Assembly: GCF_009758205.1 (NCBI RefSeq)
Contig: NZ_WRXN01000024.1
Coordinates: 1-47,819, forward strand
Length of the DNA: 47,819 nt
DNA from: Chitinophaga tropicalis
GTDB taxonomy: Bacteria > Bacteroidota > Bacteroidia > Chitinophagales > Chitinophagaceae
Direction: 5' to 3'
Shown here in pieces: positions 8,642 through 16,502 of this stretch; positions within the stretch are counted from its first letter, which is position 1, and each line of letters opens with the position of its first letter. The notes beneath the pieces were generated by a model. It had not been told where the DNA came from and made no database searches. It was given only the letters and a program-made list of their open reading frames with translations. The position numbers and the translations under genes are program-made.

Positions 8642-9659
8642 TTTGCAGATTTCTAATTTGTTGAACAAGTTCTTCGGAACGGATTACGATCTGATCGTTT
8701 TGTATCCTTACCAATTCTCCATTAATTTTATCAAGATCGAGGGTTAAATGCACACCAGGGATAGATACCTTTATGCTGATCACTTTTTGCCAAACGGATC
8801 TATCCCGCTTAAATTCATTATCTATAATAATGTTATGCTCTGCAGCGACATCGAACAATGTCCGCCGGTGCTCTTCACCATAAAAATGCGCCCCCATATC
8901 CACCAGACTGACTTTTTTTCCCGGACTATCCTCGACGAAATTGTAACAAGCTTTACGAAACGCATCTACAGTTGGGAACATAGCACCTCCCTCTTCATCT
9001 ACTGGGATGGGCAGTTCCCTTACCAATTTAACCAGTTCACGGGTATTCTTTAAATTGGTAATAACATCAGCTACTGATACCCAACGTTTAAAATAGGAGG
9101 ACAATTGATCCTGTTGAGAGGTGATCAGCGCAATACTGTTTCGAGCATCGGTATCATCTTCATAAATCCCTACATTTAAGCGGAAACCTGTGGCAATCTT
9201 ATCAAAGTTGAGAGACTCTGTTCCGGAAGCCGTAAACGTGTTAGCAACCTTCACAAAATTAAATCCATTTTTATGCCGCAACAGGATCACGGCCACACAC
9301 CGCCTGCCGTAGTCAGTATAATCTGCAAAGCAATAAAAACCGCCGGTTGCTAAAAGCACTTCCTCAATTAGTATCTTTAACGCCTGCATCGACTGAACAG
9401 AAAAGGTATAGAAACTCTCGTCGGTTCCCTCCTGTAGATAGCGTTTTAAATGAGTACTAAATACAGTATCCGCATCTGTAGAAAAATGGGTATTCTTCAA
9501 AGAGGAGGATACGCTGTACACGGCGTTAATGCTTTCCACCAGGCTACTGAAAATCTCAAGATCCCGTGTAGCTATGGTAGCTGACAAGTCAAGGGTTGTT
9601 AAGGTCTCGTGTGCTTTCTTTTTGACCTCATGAATGATAACGCGATGTAACTCGAACAT
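8631..9659 (-). CDS. Nucleoid-associated protein of the YejK/NdpA (NA37) family
   Basis: 342 residues that follow the E. coli YejK/NdpA pattern along their length. A short N-terminal strand (HRVIIHEV) leads to ATGGFYCFADYTDYG, matching the family's GGFxxFxxY core, and then the hydrophobic VAVILL strand. The C-terminal third keeps the order VSLVDMGAHFYGEE, FKRDRSVW (family: FPVDRSTLRQ), VHLTLDLD and DQIVIRS. YejK binds DNA in the nucleoid. ATG 9659 opens the frame directly. The gene is first in a two-gene minus-strand operon and its stop overlaps the start of the membrane protein. Next to Gabija, such a protein could act as a DNA sensor or anchor for the membrane partner rather than as a housekeeping nucleoid protein. 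That role is inferred. Confidence 0.8.
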   Translation of the reverse strand: MFELHRVIIHEVKKKAHETLTTLDLSATIATRDLEIFSSLVESINAVYSVSSSLKNTHFSTDADTVFSTHLKRYLQEGTDESFYTFSVQSMQALKILIEEVLLATGGFYCFADYTDYGRRCVAVILLRHKNGFNFVKVANTFTASGTESLNFDKIATGFRLNVGIYEDDTDARNSIALITSQQDQLSSYFKRWVSVADVITNLKNTRELVKLVRELPIPVDEEGGAMFPTVDAFRKACYNFVEDSPGKKVSLVDMGAHFYGEEHRRTLFDVAAEHNIIIDNEFKRDRSVWQKVISIKVSIPGVHLTLDLDKINGELVRIQNDQIVIRSEELVQQIRNLQNGQ

Positions 9660-9751
9660 ACTGGTTTTAATTTAGTCAAAGGGTATCTCAGATTGAACAT
9701 ACCTTTTTAAAAACCGGGGTAGTTGAATTGCGACCTCATCATCACACCTAC

Positions 9752-9777
9752 AAAATACTAATATTTTTAGTAATTTT
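9752..9777. promoter_or_regulatory. A/T-rich dyad upstream of the NA37 operon
   Basis: AAAATACTAA (9752-9761) and TTAGTAATTTT (9767-9777) are inverted repeats around TATTT, with one bulged A. They lie about 95 bp upstream of the ATG at 9659. The position suits an operator for the two-gene operon. No regulator is encoded nearby. Confidence 0.3.
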
Positions 9778-10368
9778 CAAACCAATCGGAAATTTCCGGG
9801 CACCTTAAATTCACACGCCGGCAAAAAAGGCATGACCTTTCAAAAAGACATTTAGTCAATTACAGCTAATGGCGATCGTTATAGCTCAATTGGGACAAAA
9901 TGTTAAAATAGATTATTTGAAGTTAGCTAATTGCGGTAAGGGAAAAGAAAAATGAGGCAGGGGAAAAACACCCTTTTTCTTCGCTTACTCCAAAAAACAA
10001 TACTATTTCAAAATACTAGCCGGGGTCTTAGGGCATGGGATAGGTAAGACCTACCAGGTCCCTGACTGTGCATTAAATTGCAGTAGCAGGAATAGGGTAA
10101 CATAAAATTGGGGAAATCTAATGGAGAGGAATATATCAATAATGACTAAAGATAGCTACCCGGAGTAGTTAGAGAAGCAATTCTCAGCTGTTAATGCAGT
10201 GCAGGTATCGAGAACGGGCGGATTATCTTTCAAGACTGGCAACCTCAATGTTTTTTTTAACCCAATGGATGGGCATTACCCATTTTGAACGGTCCCCTCC
10301 AGTACATCACATAATACACCCACAGGGTAGCCTCCCAGCTAAATACGGCAGCCCCGCTCAAGTCCTTC

Positions 10369-10521
10369 TCAATCGGTTTTATCTGTTATTACCTCTGGCG
10401 TATTAAAAGGGAAAAAGTCACCGACCTTCTTGATAAACCGGAGGGGCGCTTTCTGGGTATTTACCCACTCCATCCTGATGTCGTCAATAACATTCACCCT
10501 TACTTTCCCAAAAACCATCAT
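10369..10521 (-). pseudogene. Small frame, possible gene remnant
   Basis: A 50-codon frame from ATG 10,521 encodes MMVFGKVRVNVIDD and onward to a TGA at 10,369. The next frame downstream on the same strand reads on with protein-like residues (EKDLSGAAVFSWEATLWVYY), as if one reading frame had been split by a frameshift. I do not recognise it. It may equally be chance. Confidence 0.2.
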
Positions 10522-10699
10522 TTTGTCCAATCACCCTAAAAAAAATTATCCACAGAAAATAACGCTTTAATGCCACCAGTAGAAAACTTGGCATGGGGTT
10601 GTACAGGCAATTTTACCTATTCTTACAGTGCAAAAATTAGAGGAACGTGTCGGTTTCCAAAAAACGATTGGGCGATAACAAAAAAGAGGCAGTTTTGCC

Positions 10700-10735
10700 G
10701 TTTTACACCTTGTTTTACACCTTTCTTACAACTTA
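10700..10735 (+). repeat. Right iterons, candidate attachment end
   Basis: Two perfect tandem copies of GTTTTACACCTT (10,700-10,711 and 10,712-10,723) are followed by a degenerate third (TCTTACAACTTA, 10,724-10,735). The same unit occurs at 241-252 beside the integrase. Tandem 12-bp units at both island ends fit integrase binding sites or attL/attR. Confidence 0.4.
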
Positions 10736-10773
10736 CTGATTATCAAATACGATTCACATCGCATTCAGGCAAC

Positions 10774-10812
10774 AAAAAACCGGAATTAGTGTAATACTGA
10801 TTCCGGTTTTTT
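10774..10812. terminator. Bidirectional intrinsic terminator
   Basis: 13-bp arms AAAAAACCGGAAT (10,774-10,786) and ATTCCGGTTTTTT (10,800-10,812) with a 13-nt loop. The A and T tracts flank the GC-containing stem on both sides. It lies 20 bp past the stop of the minus-strand lipoprotein gene and would terminate it. Confidence 0.75.
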
Positions 10813-10831
10813 TATTTCATGATCGGAAATA

Positions 10832-11578
10832 TTAATAACGTTTTACCACACGGAACATAAACCTTTCAGGTTCTCCTATTACTCCCGCTGCTTCCCTCCT
10901 CTTCTTCAGCTCATCTGATTGAATGTAAGCTTCTGCTTTGTCAGCATCTGTTATAGCTGTTACCAGGAACACCTTGTGATCATCATCCACATCATGACCA
11001 TAAGCCCTTACAGTTATACCATTATCCAGTCTTTTCTGTTTGCCCTCCTCAAATGCTTTCACCCACGCATCCCAGTCTTTCACTTTAAATGTTGAGCTGG
11101 CCCTGAGGTCTGAACTTATAGTTGCAGTATCCTGGAAAACCATAGTAACAAAATCAAATGTCGGAGTACCCTTTACTCCACCCTTGCGCATCGCGTCTTT
11201 CAGGTCCTGAGCTTTGCTAAATGTTTTTGCCAGGGCCATATCTTCCGCTTTTACAACCACTATTACCATGTTGGCATCCTTTACACCACGGCCAATCACA
11301 TAGCTATGCAGTTTATTGACCATCCGCATGGAGTCATGCGCTTCATAGTGAGGCAACCATTTCTCAAAATTAGTTACCTGGTGCTTCACTACTACAATAT
11401 TCTGGGGTGTAGTAACAATAGTACTTGTTGCCATTGGAGTTTCAGCAACAACAGTACTATCAGTACCCATGCCGGTACTGTCAGTGGTGGTTTTCTCTCC
11501 ACCTCCACCGCCACAAGAGGTTAAGAAAACAATCACTGTTGCAAAAAGGAACATACATGAAAATCTTAACTGCTTCAT
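10832..11578 (-). CDS. Lipoprotein with two tandem dimeric alpha/beta-barrel-like domains
   Basis: 248 residues. A signal peptide ends in the lipobox LTSC (Cys at about 22), followed by a Gly run and a Thr/Ser-rich linker typical of surface-exposed Bacteroidota lipoproteins. Two similar domains of about 90 residues follow (about 60-150 and 155-245). Each starts with a V-strand plus an F-x-x-W motif (VTNFEKWLPHYEAH; VKDWDAWVKAFEEG), has a central hydrophobic strand (MVIVVVKA; KVFLVTAI) and an AxAxxxSxxLKxxxxxxGVxGxP-like end. This is a duplicated ferredoxin-like dimeric barrel as seen in ABM/EthD-type proteins, here joined in one chain. The substrate is unknown. ATG 11,578 is well placed before the signal peptide. 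Confidence 0.7.
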   Translation of the reverse strand: MKQLRFSCMFLFATVIVFLTSCGGGGGEKTTTDSTGMGTDSTVVAETPMATSTIVTTPQNIVVVKHQVTNFEKWLPHYEAHDSMRMVNKLHSYVIGRGVKDANMVIVVVKAEDMALAKTFSKAQDLKDAMRKGGVKGTPTFDFVTMVFQDTATISSDLRASSTFKVKDWDAWVKAFEEGKQKRLDNGITVRAYGHDVDDDHKVFLVTAITDADKAEAYIQSDELKKRREAAGVIGEPERFMFRVVKRY

Positions 11579-11951
11579 TGATTTTGGTTTTTAAAAATTA
11601 AGAGATTAAGAAGATAAGGGAAGGGATACCTTGGGGATAAAAGCCAACTAAATTCAAATGATATTAACGTAATAAGCAGAGTTTTGTTCACTTGCTGCTG
11701 CCATTTGCCGCTCTAAGATGCCCCATTAGGTCGAAAACTTCAGAATGCAGGTTTACTTAATTAGTCCCGGAGTAGTTATCACCTTCAAATATGGGAAAAG
11801 ATATTTATATATATGCAGACTGGCAAAAACTGAACGGTTCTTGATTGGCATATTGCGCGCAACAATCCAAAGTGTAAAAATTTGTCGGGTAAATGCGGAA
11901 ATTTACTTGACAAACCATATCATAAAAACTGATCCTTAATGAATGAATGAA
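11579..11951. other. Intergenic region, nothing identified
   Basis: 373 bp upstream of the minus-strand lipoprotein gene and downstream of the metallophosphatase stop. A/T-rich; no convincing gene, strong hairpin or recognised promoter element. Confidence 0.5.
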
Positions 11952-12947
11952 TCATTCCATTATTTCTCTCACCAACGCCTTCACCTTCCCCATTGTATTC
12001 AAACTCTTCTCCAGATCTTCTACCTTCAGGTTATTAGCCCTACTCTTAAACAGAAAAGCCTTAAACGAATATTTATTAGCTTCTTCTAAAAAACGCTCTT
12101 CACCAAGGCGCTCAACAAAAGCAACTATGCCTTCTATGATCTTCGTATACATTCCCTGCAATTCCATCATTTCTTTCTCAACACCGGATAAGAATGCCCT
12201 TACTTCCGGCACTTCTATATAAGCCAGCTTATTCAACTGTTTACGCACCATATCAAAGGTCATATTCTCCCAGTCTTTTGCTTTCAGCACAGGCACCTGC
12301 CAGTTAACCTGTTCTTCTTTCCAGTAATCACGCGCAGCCTTGACCTGGTGAATGTGAAAGCCGGGCAGTTCAATAGCAGTCAGGTATCCGCCATGACAGG
12401 CAGCAGTATCAATGCCGATAGTATTACCGTGTTTTTCCGGAGTATCCCCTACTACATGATGACCATAGATGATCGTTTTCTCTCCCCGGTAATGATCTTT
12501 CCAACGCGGAGTTTCAGTGTATTTCTTCTCAAGATATTTCTCCCCCGAAGTAGATCCGGATAAAACATCTTCTCTTTGTTGCTGTAACGGTTGATCATGC
12601 TCAAAAGCAGCATGTACAATAATAGTTTCAGGGGTTTCGAAATAATAATCCTGCTTGCTCAGCCAGGCTAACAATTCCGTATATACCTCACCGAATTGCA
12701 GCTTCACAATTTCCTGGGCATAACTCAGCACATTGTTTATATGCTTCCGCTCATGATTACCTATCAGTACTTTACTGTTTGGCCTGTTACGGAAATATTC
12801 ATAAACTTCCTTCGATTTTCCTCCACGGTCAAGAATATCTCCGACTGAGATCAACCAATCTTCTTCCTGTAAGTTAACTTTTTGGGTCAGGGTCATCAAT
12901 TCATCATAACAACCATGAATATCTCCAATTACAAATATTCTACTCAT
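11952..12947 (-). CDS. PPP-type metallophosphatase (serine/threonine phosphatase or ApaH-like)
   Basis: 331 residues with the calcineurin-like signature near the N-terminus: GDIHG (8-12), GDILDRG (36-42) and GNHE (63-66). A later YGHHVVG carries another metal-binding His. These residues bind two metal ions and hydrolyse phosphomonoesters or dinucleoside polyphosphates. The catalytic core takes the first 220 residues or so. The C-terminal 110 residues are helical, Leu/Glu-rich and not recognised. Sequence alone does not separate protein phosphatase from ApaH-type activity. ATG 12,947 precedes GDIHG by seven residues, as usual. It is monocistronic and divergent from the GH43 gene. Confidence 0.85.
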   Translation of the reverse strand: MSRIFVIGDIHGCYDELMTLTQKVNLQEEDWLISVGDILDRGGKSKEVYEYFRNRPNSKVLIGNHERKHINNVLSYAQEIVKLQFGEVYTELLAWLSKQDYYFETPETIIVHAAFEHDQPLQQQREDVLSGSTSGEKYLEKKYTETPRWKDHYRGEKTIIYGHHVVGDTPEKHGNTIGIDTAACHGGYLTAIELPGFHIHQVKAARDYWKEEQVNWQVPVLKAKDWENMTFDMVRKQLNKLAYIEVPEVRAFLSGVEKEMMELQGMYTKIIEGIVAFVERLGEERFLEEANKYSFKAFLFKSRANNLKVEDLEKSLNTMGKVKALVREIME

Positions 12948-12970
12948 TGTTAATCATAGGTATAAGTTAT

Positions 12971-12978
12971 CAAAATTA
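12971..12978 (-). promoter_or_regulatory. Bacteroidota -7 element (TAnnTTTG) for the metallophosphatase
   Basis: Read on the minus strand the bases are TAATTTTG, an exact match to the Bacteroidota -7 consensus, 24 bp upstream of the ATG. I could not place a convincing -33 TTG at the usual spacing, so confidence is low. Confidence 0.3.
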
Positions 12979-13090
12979 CGAATTCAAAAGAATTTTTATT
13001 ATGTTTTATAAAACAGCTGAACGCCTCGCGCAACGAAAAATCTTATTTTTATGCTGCAAGTCTGTTTTCCACGTTTAAATACTGCAGCGA

Positions 13091-14827
13091 ATGAAAAGCT
13101 TCCTACTGTCACTCTTTATAATTATTTCAGGCCAACTGCAGGCACAATACAACACCTATTGCAACCCTGTCAATATTGATTACGGTTTCACTCCTATCCC
13201 TCATTTCTCCGAAGCCGGCAGGCATCGTGCTACAGCAGATCCCGTCATCACACTCTTTAAAGGGAACTATTACCTCTTCTCCACTAATCAATGGGGTTAC
13301 TGGTGGAGCCCCGATATGAGTCAATGGCATTTCGTTCCCCGCAAATTTCTCAAACCCTGGCACCATGTGTATGACGAGCTTTGCGCCCCGGCAGTATTTG
13401 TATTAGGAGATACCCTGCTGGTCATCGGCTCTACATACGAAAAGAATTTCCCTATATGGATGAGCACAGATCCCCAACAGGATAACTGGAAAGAAGCGGT
13501 CGACTCATTCCGCGCCGGCGCATGGGACCCCGCCTTCTTTGCCGATGACGATAAACGGCTTTACCTCTATCACGGCTCCAGCAACACCTATCCCATATAC
13601 GGACAGGAAATAGACAGACATACACTGCAGCCCATCGGCAAACGGCATGATCTTATTAAGCTGCAGGACGATAAACACGGTTGGGAACGCTTCGGGGAAT
13701 ACAATGACAACAACTTCATGTCTCCCTTCATGGAAGGAGCCTGGGTCAATAAACATAACGGCAAATATTACCTCCAGTACGGCGCACCGGGTACAGAGTT
13801 CAGCGGGTATGCAGACGGAGTATACGTAAGCGATAAACCCCTGGGACCCTTCACCTACCAGGAACACAACCCCTTCAGTTATAAACCCGGCGGATTTGCC
13901 AGGGGCGCCGGCCATGGCGCCACCTATCAGGATAAATACAATAACTGGTGGCATGTATCTACCATGGTCATCAACGTGAAGAACAACTTCGAAAGACGAA
14001 TAGGCATCTGGCCCGCCGGCTTTGATAAAGACGATATCCTTTATTGCAACACAGCCTTTGGCGACTATCCCCACTACCTGCCCAAAGGCCCGGAAGATCA
14101 CCTCCAAAGCAGATTCACCGGCTGGATGCTGCTCAATTACCAGCAACCGGTAACAGTATCTTCCACCTATGGCGGCTTCCATGCCAACTACGCTGTGGAC
14201 GAGAACATTAAAACCTACTGGTGCGCCGGATCCGGTAAATCCGGTGAATGGATCCAGACTGACCTGGGAGCACCCTCAACCGTACACGCTATACAGATCA
14301 ACTATGCCGACCAGGACGCAGACATACTGGGCAAGCCCACTGACATCTATCACCAGTACAAACTATGGCAATCAACCGACGGGAAAAACTGGAAGATCCT
14401 GGTGGATAAAAGCAACAATAAAACAGATGTCCCGCACGATTACATAGAACTGCCCTCACCCGTAAAAACAAGGTTCATCAAACTGGAAAATGCACATATG
14501 GCCAATGGGAAATTCGCCATCAGCGGATTACGCGTTTTTGGCAAAGGGAAAGGAAAAGCACCGGATCAGGTAGAACATTTCATAGTGTTCAGGCAGGAAT
14601 CAGATAAACGCAATGCCTGGATGAAATGGGAAGCCCCGGCAAATGCCTATGCATACAACATCTATTACGGTATTGCGCCAGATAAACTATACAGCAGCAT
14701 TATGGTATATGATGCCAATGAATACTACCTGAAAGCACTGGATAAGAACACCACCTATTATTTTGCTATCGAGGCCATTAACGAAAATGGTATAGGGGAA
14801 AGGACCGCCGTAATGAAGGTGCAATAA
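13091..14827 (+). CDS. Exported GH43-family glycoside hydrolase with discoidin (F5/8C) and Fn3-like domains
   Basis: 578 residues with a Sec signal peptide ending near QLQAQ (residue 19). The five-bladed GH43 catalytic domain spans about 25-340. The expected acidic triad is visible: Asp50 (ATADP, base), Asp146 (GAWDPAFF, pKa modulator) and Glu215 (FMEGAW, acid). A discoidin/CBM32-like domain follows (about 345-490, ending TRFIKLENAHM and ISGLRVFG). A C-terminal Fn3-like domain has AYNIYYG and YYFAIEAINENG. Such enzymes cleave arabino- or xylo-side chains in the periplasm or at the surface; the substrate cannot be fixed from sequence. The gene stands alone, without a SusCD pair, but other side-chain-cleaving enzymes lie 5-12 kb away. 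Confidence 0.88.
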   Translation: MKSFLLSLFIIISGQLQAQYNTYCNPVNIDYGFTPIPHFSEAGRHRATADPVITLFKGNYYLFSTNQWGYWWSPDMSQWHFVPRKFLKPWHHVYDELCAPAVFVLGDTLLVIGSTYEKNFPIWMSTDPQQDNWKEAVDSFRAGAWDPAFFADDDKRLYLYHGSSNTYPIYGQEIDRHTLQPIGKRHDLIKLQDDKHGWERFGEYNDNNFMSPFMEGAWVNKHNGKYYLQYGAPGTEFSGYADGVYVSDKPLGPFTYQEHNPFSYKPGGFARGAGHGATYQDKYNNWWHVSTMVINVKNNFERRIGIWPAGFDKDDILYCNTAFGDYPHYLPKGPEDHLQSRFTGWMLLNYQQPVTVSSTYGGFHANYAVDENIKTYWCAGSGKSGEWIQTDLGAPSTVHAIQINYADQDADILGKPTDIYHQYKLWQSTDGKNWKILVDKSNNKTDVPHDYIELPSPVKTRFIKLENAHMANGKFAISGLRVFGKGKGKAPDQVEHFIVFRQESDKRNAWMKWEAPANAYAYNIYYGIAPDKLYSSIMVYDANEYYLKALDKNTTYYFAIEAINENGIGERTAVMKVQ

Positions 14828-14831
14828 TTAA

Positions 14832-14858
14832 CCGGGCAGGTATTAAATACCCACCCGG
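14832..14858. terminator. Hairpin between convergent genes
   Basis: CCGGG (14,832-14,836) pairs with CCCGG (14,854-14,858), and inside it GGTAT pairs with ATACC, with a CA/CA internal loop. It sits between the GH43 stop and the stop of the converging minus-strand operon. No clear U-tract follows. Confidence 0.4.
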
Positions 14859-14898
14859 CATGCAGAGAAGAATAATAATGATAACAGTCAGCTATTTG

Positions 14899-15789
14899 TC
14901 AACGAGTGCCTGGAAACCTTCTCAATTCTTCCCAATTAAATATCCATTCCGGCGTTGCCAGCAGTTTACCACTTACTGCATTAGAGTACCAGGGACTCAA
15001 TTTACTTCCGGGATGTTGTAATATATGTATGTCCTGAGCCGGCATATAACTCTGCGCCAGCAGGAATATCTTCTGCCCCTGCCCGTTTACGGCTATATCT
15101 ACTACTATTACTGCGTGACCGGGAGCGCCTCCCCTTATAAATACGTCCCCCGCTTTGATCTCCCACGGATCAGCCACCAGCTCCAGTTCTTTACTGAGCG
15201 ATAAAGTACCTGCATAAGAGAACACATTCTCCAGGTATTGCTGAAAAACAGCCTGTCCTTCAGCCGGCGCCGCTGTCAGCTGCTTTTTCAAACGCCCTTG
15301 CTGTAATGTAAAGCGGTAACCCTTTGTCCAGCTGCTGTAATCCATCAGCGTACCGTCAGTAGCATGAAATGCTATCTTACTGAACTGCCGCGTTGCATAA
15401 AGGTATTCTGCATAAAGCCTGATCACAGCATCCGCACACTGCTGCAGGTCCTTAGAGCCTACAGAAACATCCAGTACAGCAAACTGCGCATCCTGGTTTC
15501 CCTTCTTCTCCCCATTGTACAGATACACCGTTCTGTCAGCCTTTAAAGGCACTTTACGCAACCAGGCTCCGAAAGAAGCTGTTCCCAGGTATTGCCGCTT
15601 ATACCCCGTAGGCAAGGGTATATCATCCACTGAATTGAAATGGACCGGTTTTTTGATCACACTCCGCGCTGACAGATAGTGCCAGAATAAAAGCGAACAT
15701 CCGCCAACCAGTGCAACAGTAAATAACCAGGACAAAAATTTCAAAGCAATTGATTTTTCTTTAAGATGCTCCTGCTGAAAAATTTCCAT
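14899..15789 (-). CDS. DUF4846-family protein, membrane-anchored
   Basis: 296 residues with an N-terminal membrane anchor (about 17-40). The body carries the DUF4846 pattern: IPLPTGYKRQY, SFGAWLRKVPLK, YLYNGEKKGNQ, AVLDVSVGSKDLQQCADAV. Function is not established for the family. The C-terminal third has GDVFIRGGAPGHAVIVVD followed by LLAQSYMPAQ, reminiscent of the His-containing strand of NlpC/P60 or CHAP-type papain-like enzymes. A permuted cell-wall hydrolase fold is possible, but this is inference. It is the last gene of the lysA-led operon, 28 bp after the SUFU gene. Confidence 0.8.
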   Translation of the reverse strand: MEIFQQEHLKEKSIALKFLSWLFTVALVGGCSLLFWHYLSARSVIKKPVHFNSVDDIPLPTGYKRQYLGTASFGAWLRKVPLKADRTVYLYNGEKKGNQDAQFAVLDVSVGSKDLQQCADAVIRLYAEYLYATRQFSKIAFHATDGTLMDYSSWTKGYRFTLQQGRLKKQLTAAPAEGQAVFQQYLENVFSYAGTLSLSKELELVADPWEIKAGDVFIRGGAPGHAVIVVDIAVNGQGQKIFLLAQSYMPAQDIHILQHPGSKLSPWYSNAVSGKLLATPEWIFNWEELRRFPGTR

Positions 15790-15817
15790 AATCTTTCAGG
15801 AAGATTTTTCTGGAGTA

Positions 15818-16471
15818 TTAACTTAAACGGTCAAGGTCCGTTATCAGTAAAGGATTAGTTTTCCTCATTTCGTCGATAAGCTTTTCTACTTCCGTGGTTT
15901 TAGGATTTGCCAGCAAACGCTCTACTTCGCGGCTGGTCAGTCCCACCATCTGCAGGAATGTTACCTCTCCATGCGGAGTGTTTATCACACCCAGCTCAGG
16001 GTCAGGTACAAACGCCACTCCGGTAATGTCTGTAGCCGTCTCCAGCCTGATAGGGCCATTGGCAGGTATAAAGTGATAGGGCTCAAACCAGCGTTTGCTG
16101 TTAAATACATAACGGGCAAGGTTATTCATAACCTGGCTGGCCCACAGTGGATCTCCCTCATCGCCTTCAAAAGGTTTCAACCTGAATGTGAACTCAAAGC
16201 CCCATTTGCTGAATTCATCACCAACCTTTTCCTCGTTGTAATACAACTCAGACATGCCATAGCTGACCATGTGACGGTGAAATTCCTGCTTGTTACTGTC
16301 ATAGATACTGATACCATCTATCGGGTCCTCTCCTCCTACTATAAAATGAAGCGGGGGGGCATAATGACGGGGTTCCTGTTTACCGTAGATTGTTTCCAGT
16401 TGCTTGTCTATAGCCAGCCAACCTACAGCGTCGTCAGACGTGAATAACTTCTTGTACTCTTCCTTGGTCAT
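15818..16471 (-). CDS. Suppressor-of-fused (SUFU) domain protein
   Basis: 217 residues with the bacterial SUFU pattern: PLHFIVGGEDPIDGISIYD, HRHMVSYGMSELYY, GFEFTFRLKP, WASQVMNNLARYVF, FVPDPELGVINTPHGEV and LVGLTSREVE-type segments. In bacteria SUFU-fold proteins are often immunity proteins of polymorphic toxin systems, but many are stand-alone and uncharacterised. I chose ATG 16,471 (MTKEEYKKLF); the frame also opens at GTG 16,495. It lies 31 bp after the lipoprotein stop and 28 bp before the DUF4846 gene, so it is operonic. No toxin gene is near. Confidence 0.85.
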   Translation of the reverse strand: MTKEEYKKLFTSDDAVGWLAIDKQLETIYGKQEPRHYAPPLHFIVGGEDPIDGISIYDSNKQEFHRHMVSYGMSELYYNEEKVGDEFSKWGFEFTFRLKPFEGDEGDPLWASQVMNNLARYVFNSKRWFEPYHFIPANGPIRLETATDITGVAFVPDPELGVINTPHGEVTFLQMVGLTSREVERLLANPKTTEVEKLIDEMRKTNPLLITDLDRLS

Positions 16472-16502
16472 GGTTTCAGTTTTTGTATTATACACAGATT
16501 AG

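Larger units (their letters stand above)
241..10735. mobile_element. Candidate integrated defence island (about 10.5 kb)
   Basis: The interval is bounded by matching 12-bp iterons. It carries a tyrosine recombinase at one end reading inward and encloses Gabija plus three unassigned genes. By eye its genes are more A+T-rich than those to the right, and the next gene (10,832-11,578) looks like ordinary chromosomal content. No relaxase, excisionase or conjugation gene is visible, so if mobile it would be a simple integrase-driven island or a decayed one. The exact boundaries are inferred from repeats only. Confidence 0.45.
9660..10831. other. 1.17 kb non-coding or decayed region at the right end of the island
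   Basis: No convincing gene. It contains an A/T dyad at 9752-9777, a 28-codon frame at about 9869-9955 (+) ending GKGKEK, and a 50-codon minus-strand frame (10,369-10,521) with protein-like composition. It ends with tandem iterons (10,700-10,735) and a strong terminator (10,774-10,812). Part of it could be the remains of island genes. Confidence 0.5.

Noticed and set aside
10194..10406. 70-codon plus-strand frame in the island's right-end gap
   Set aside because: Low-complexity, no ribosome-binding site, no motif; more likely chance in a decayed region.
13505..14182. 225-codon open frame antisense to the GH43 gene
   Set aside because: Lies wholly inside a gene with clear signal peptide, catalytic triad and domains; its own translation has no coherent motif and reflects codon bias on the opposite strand.
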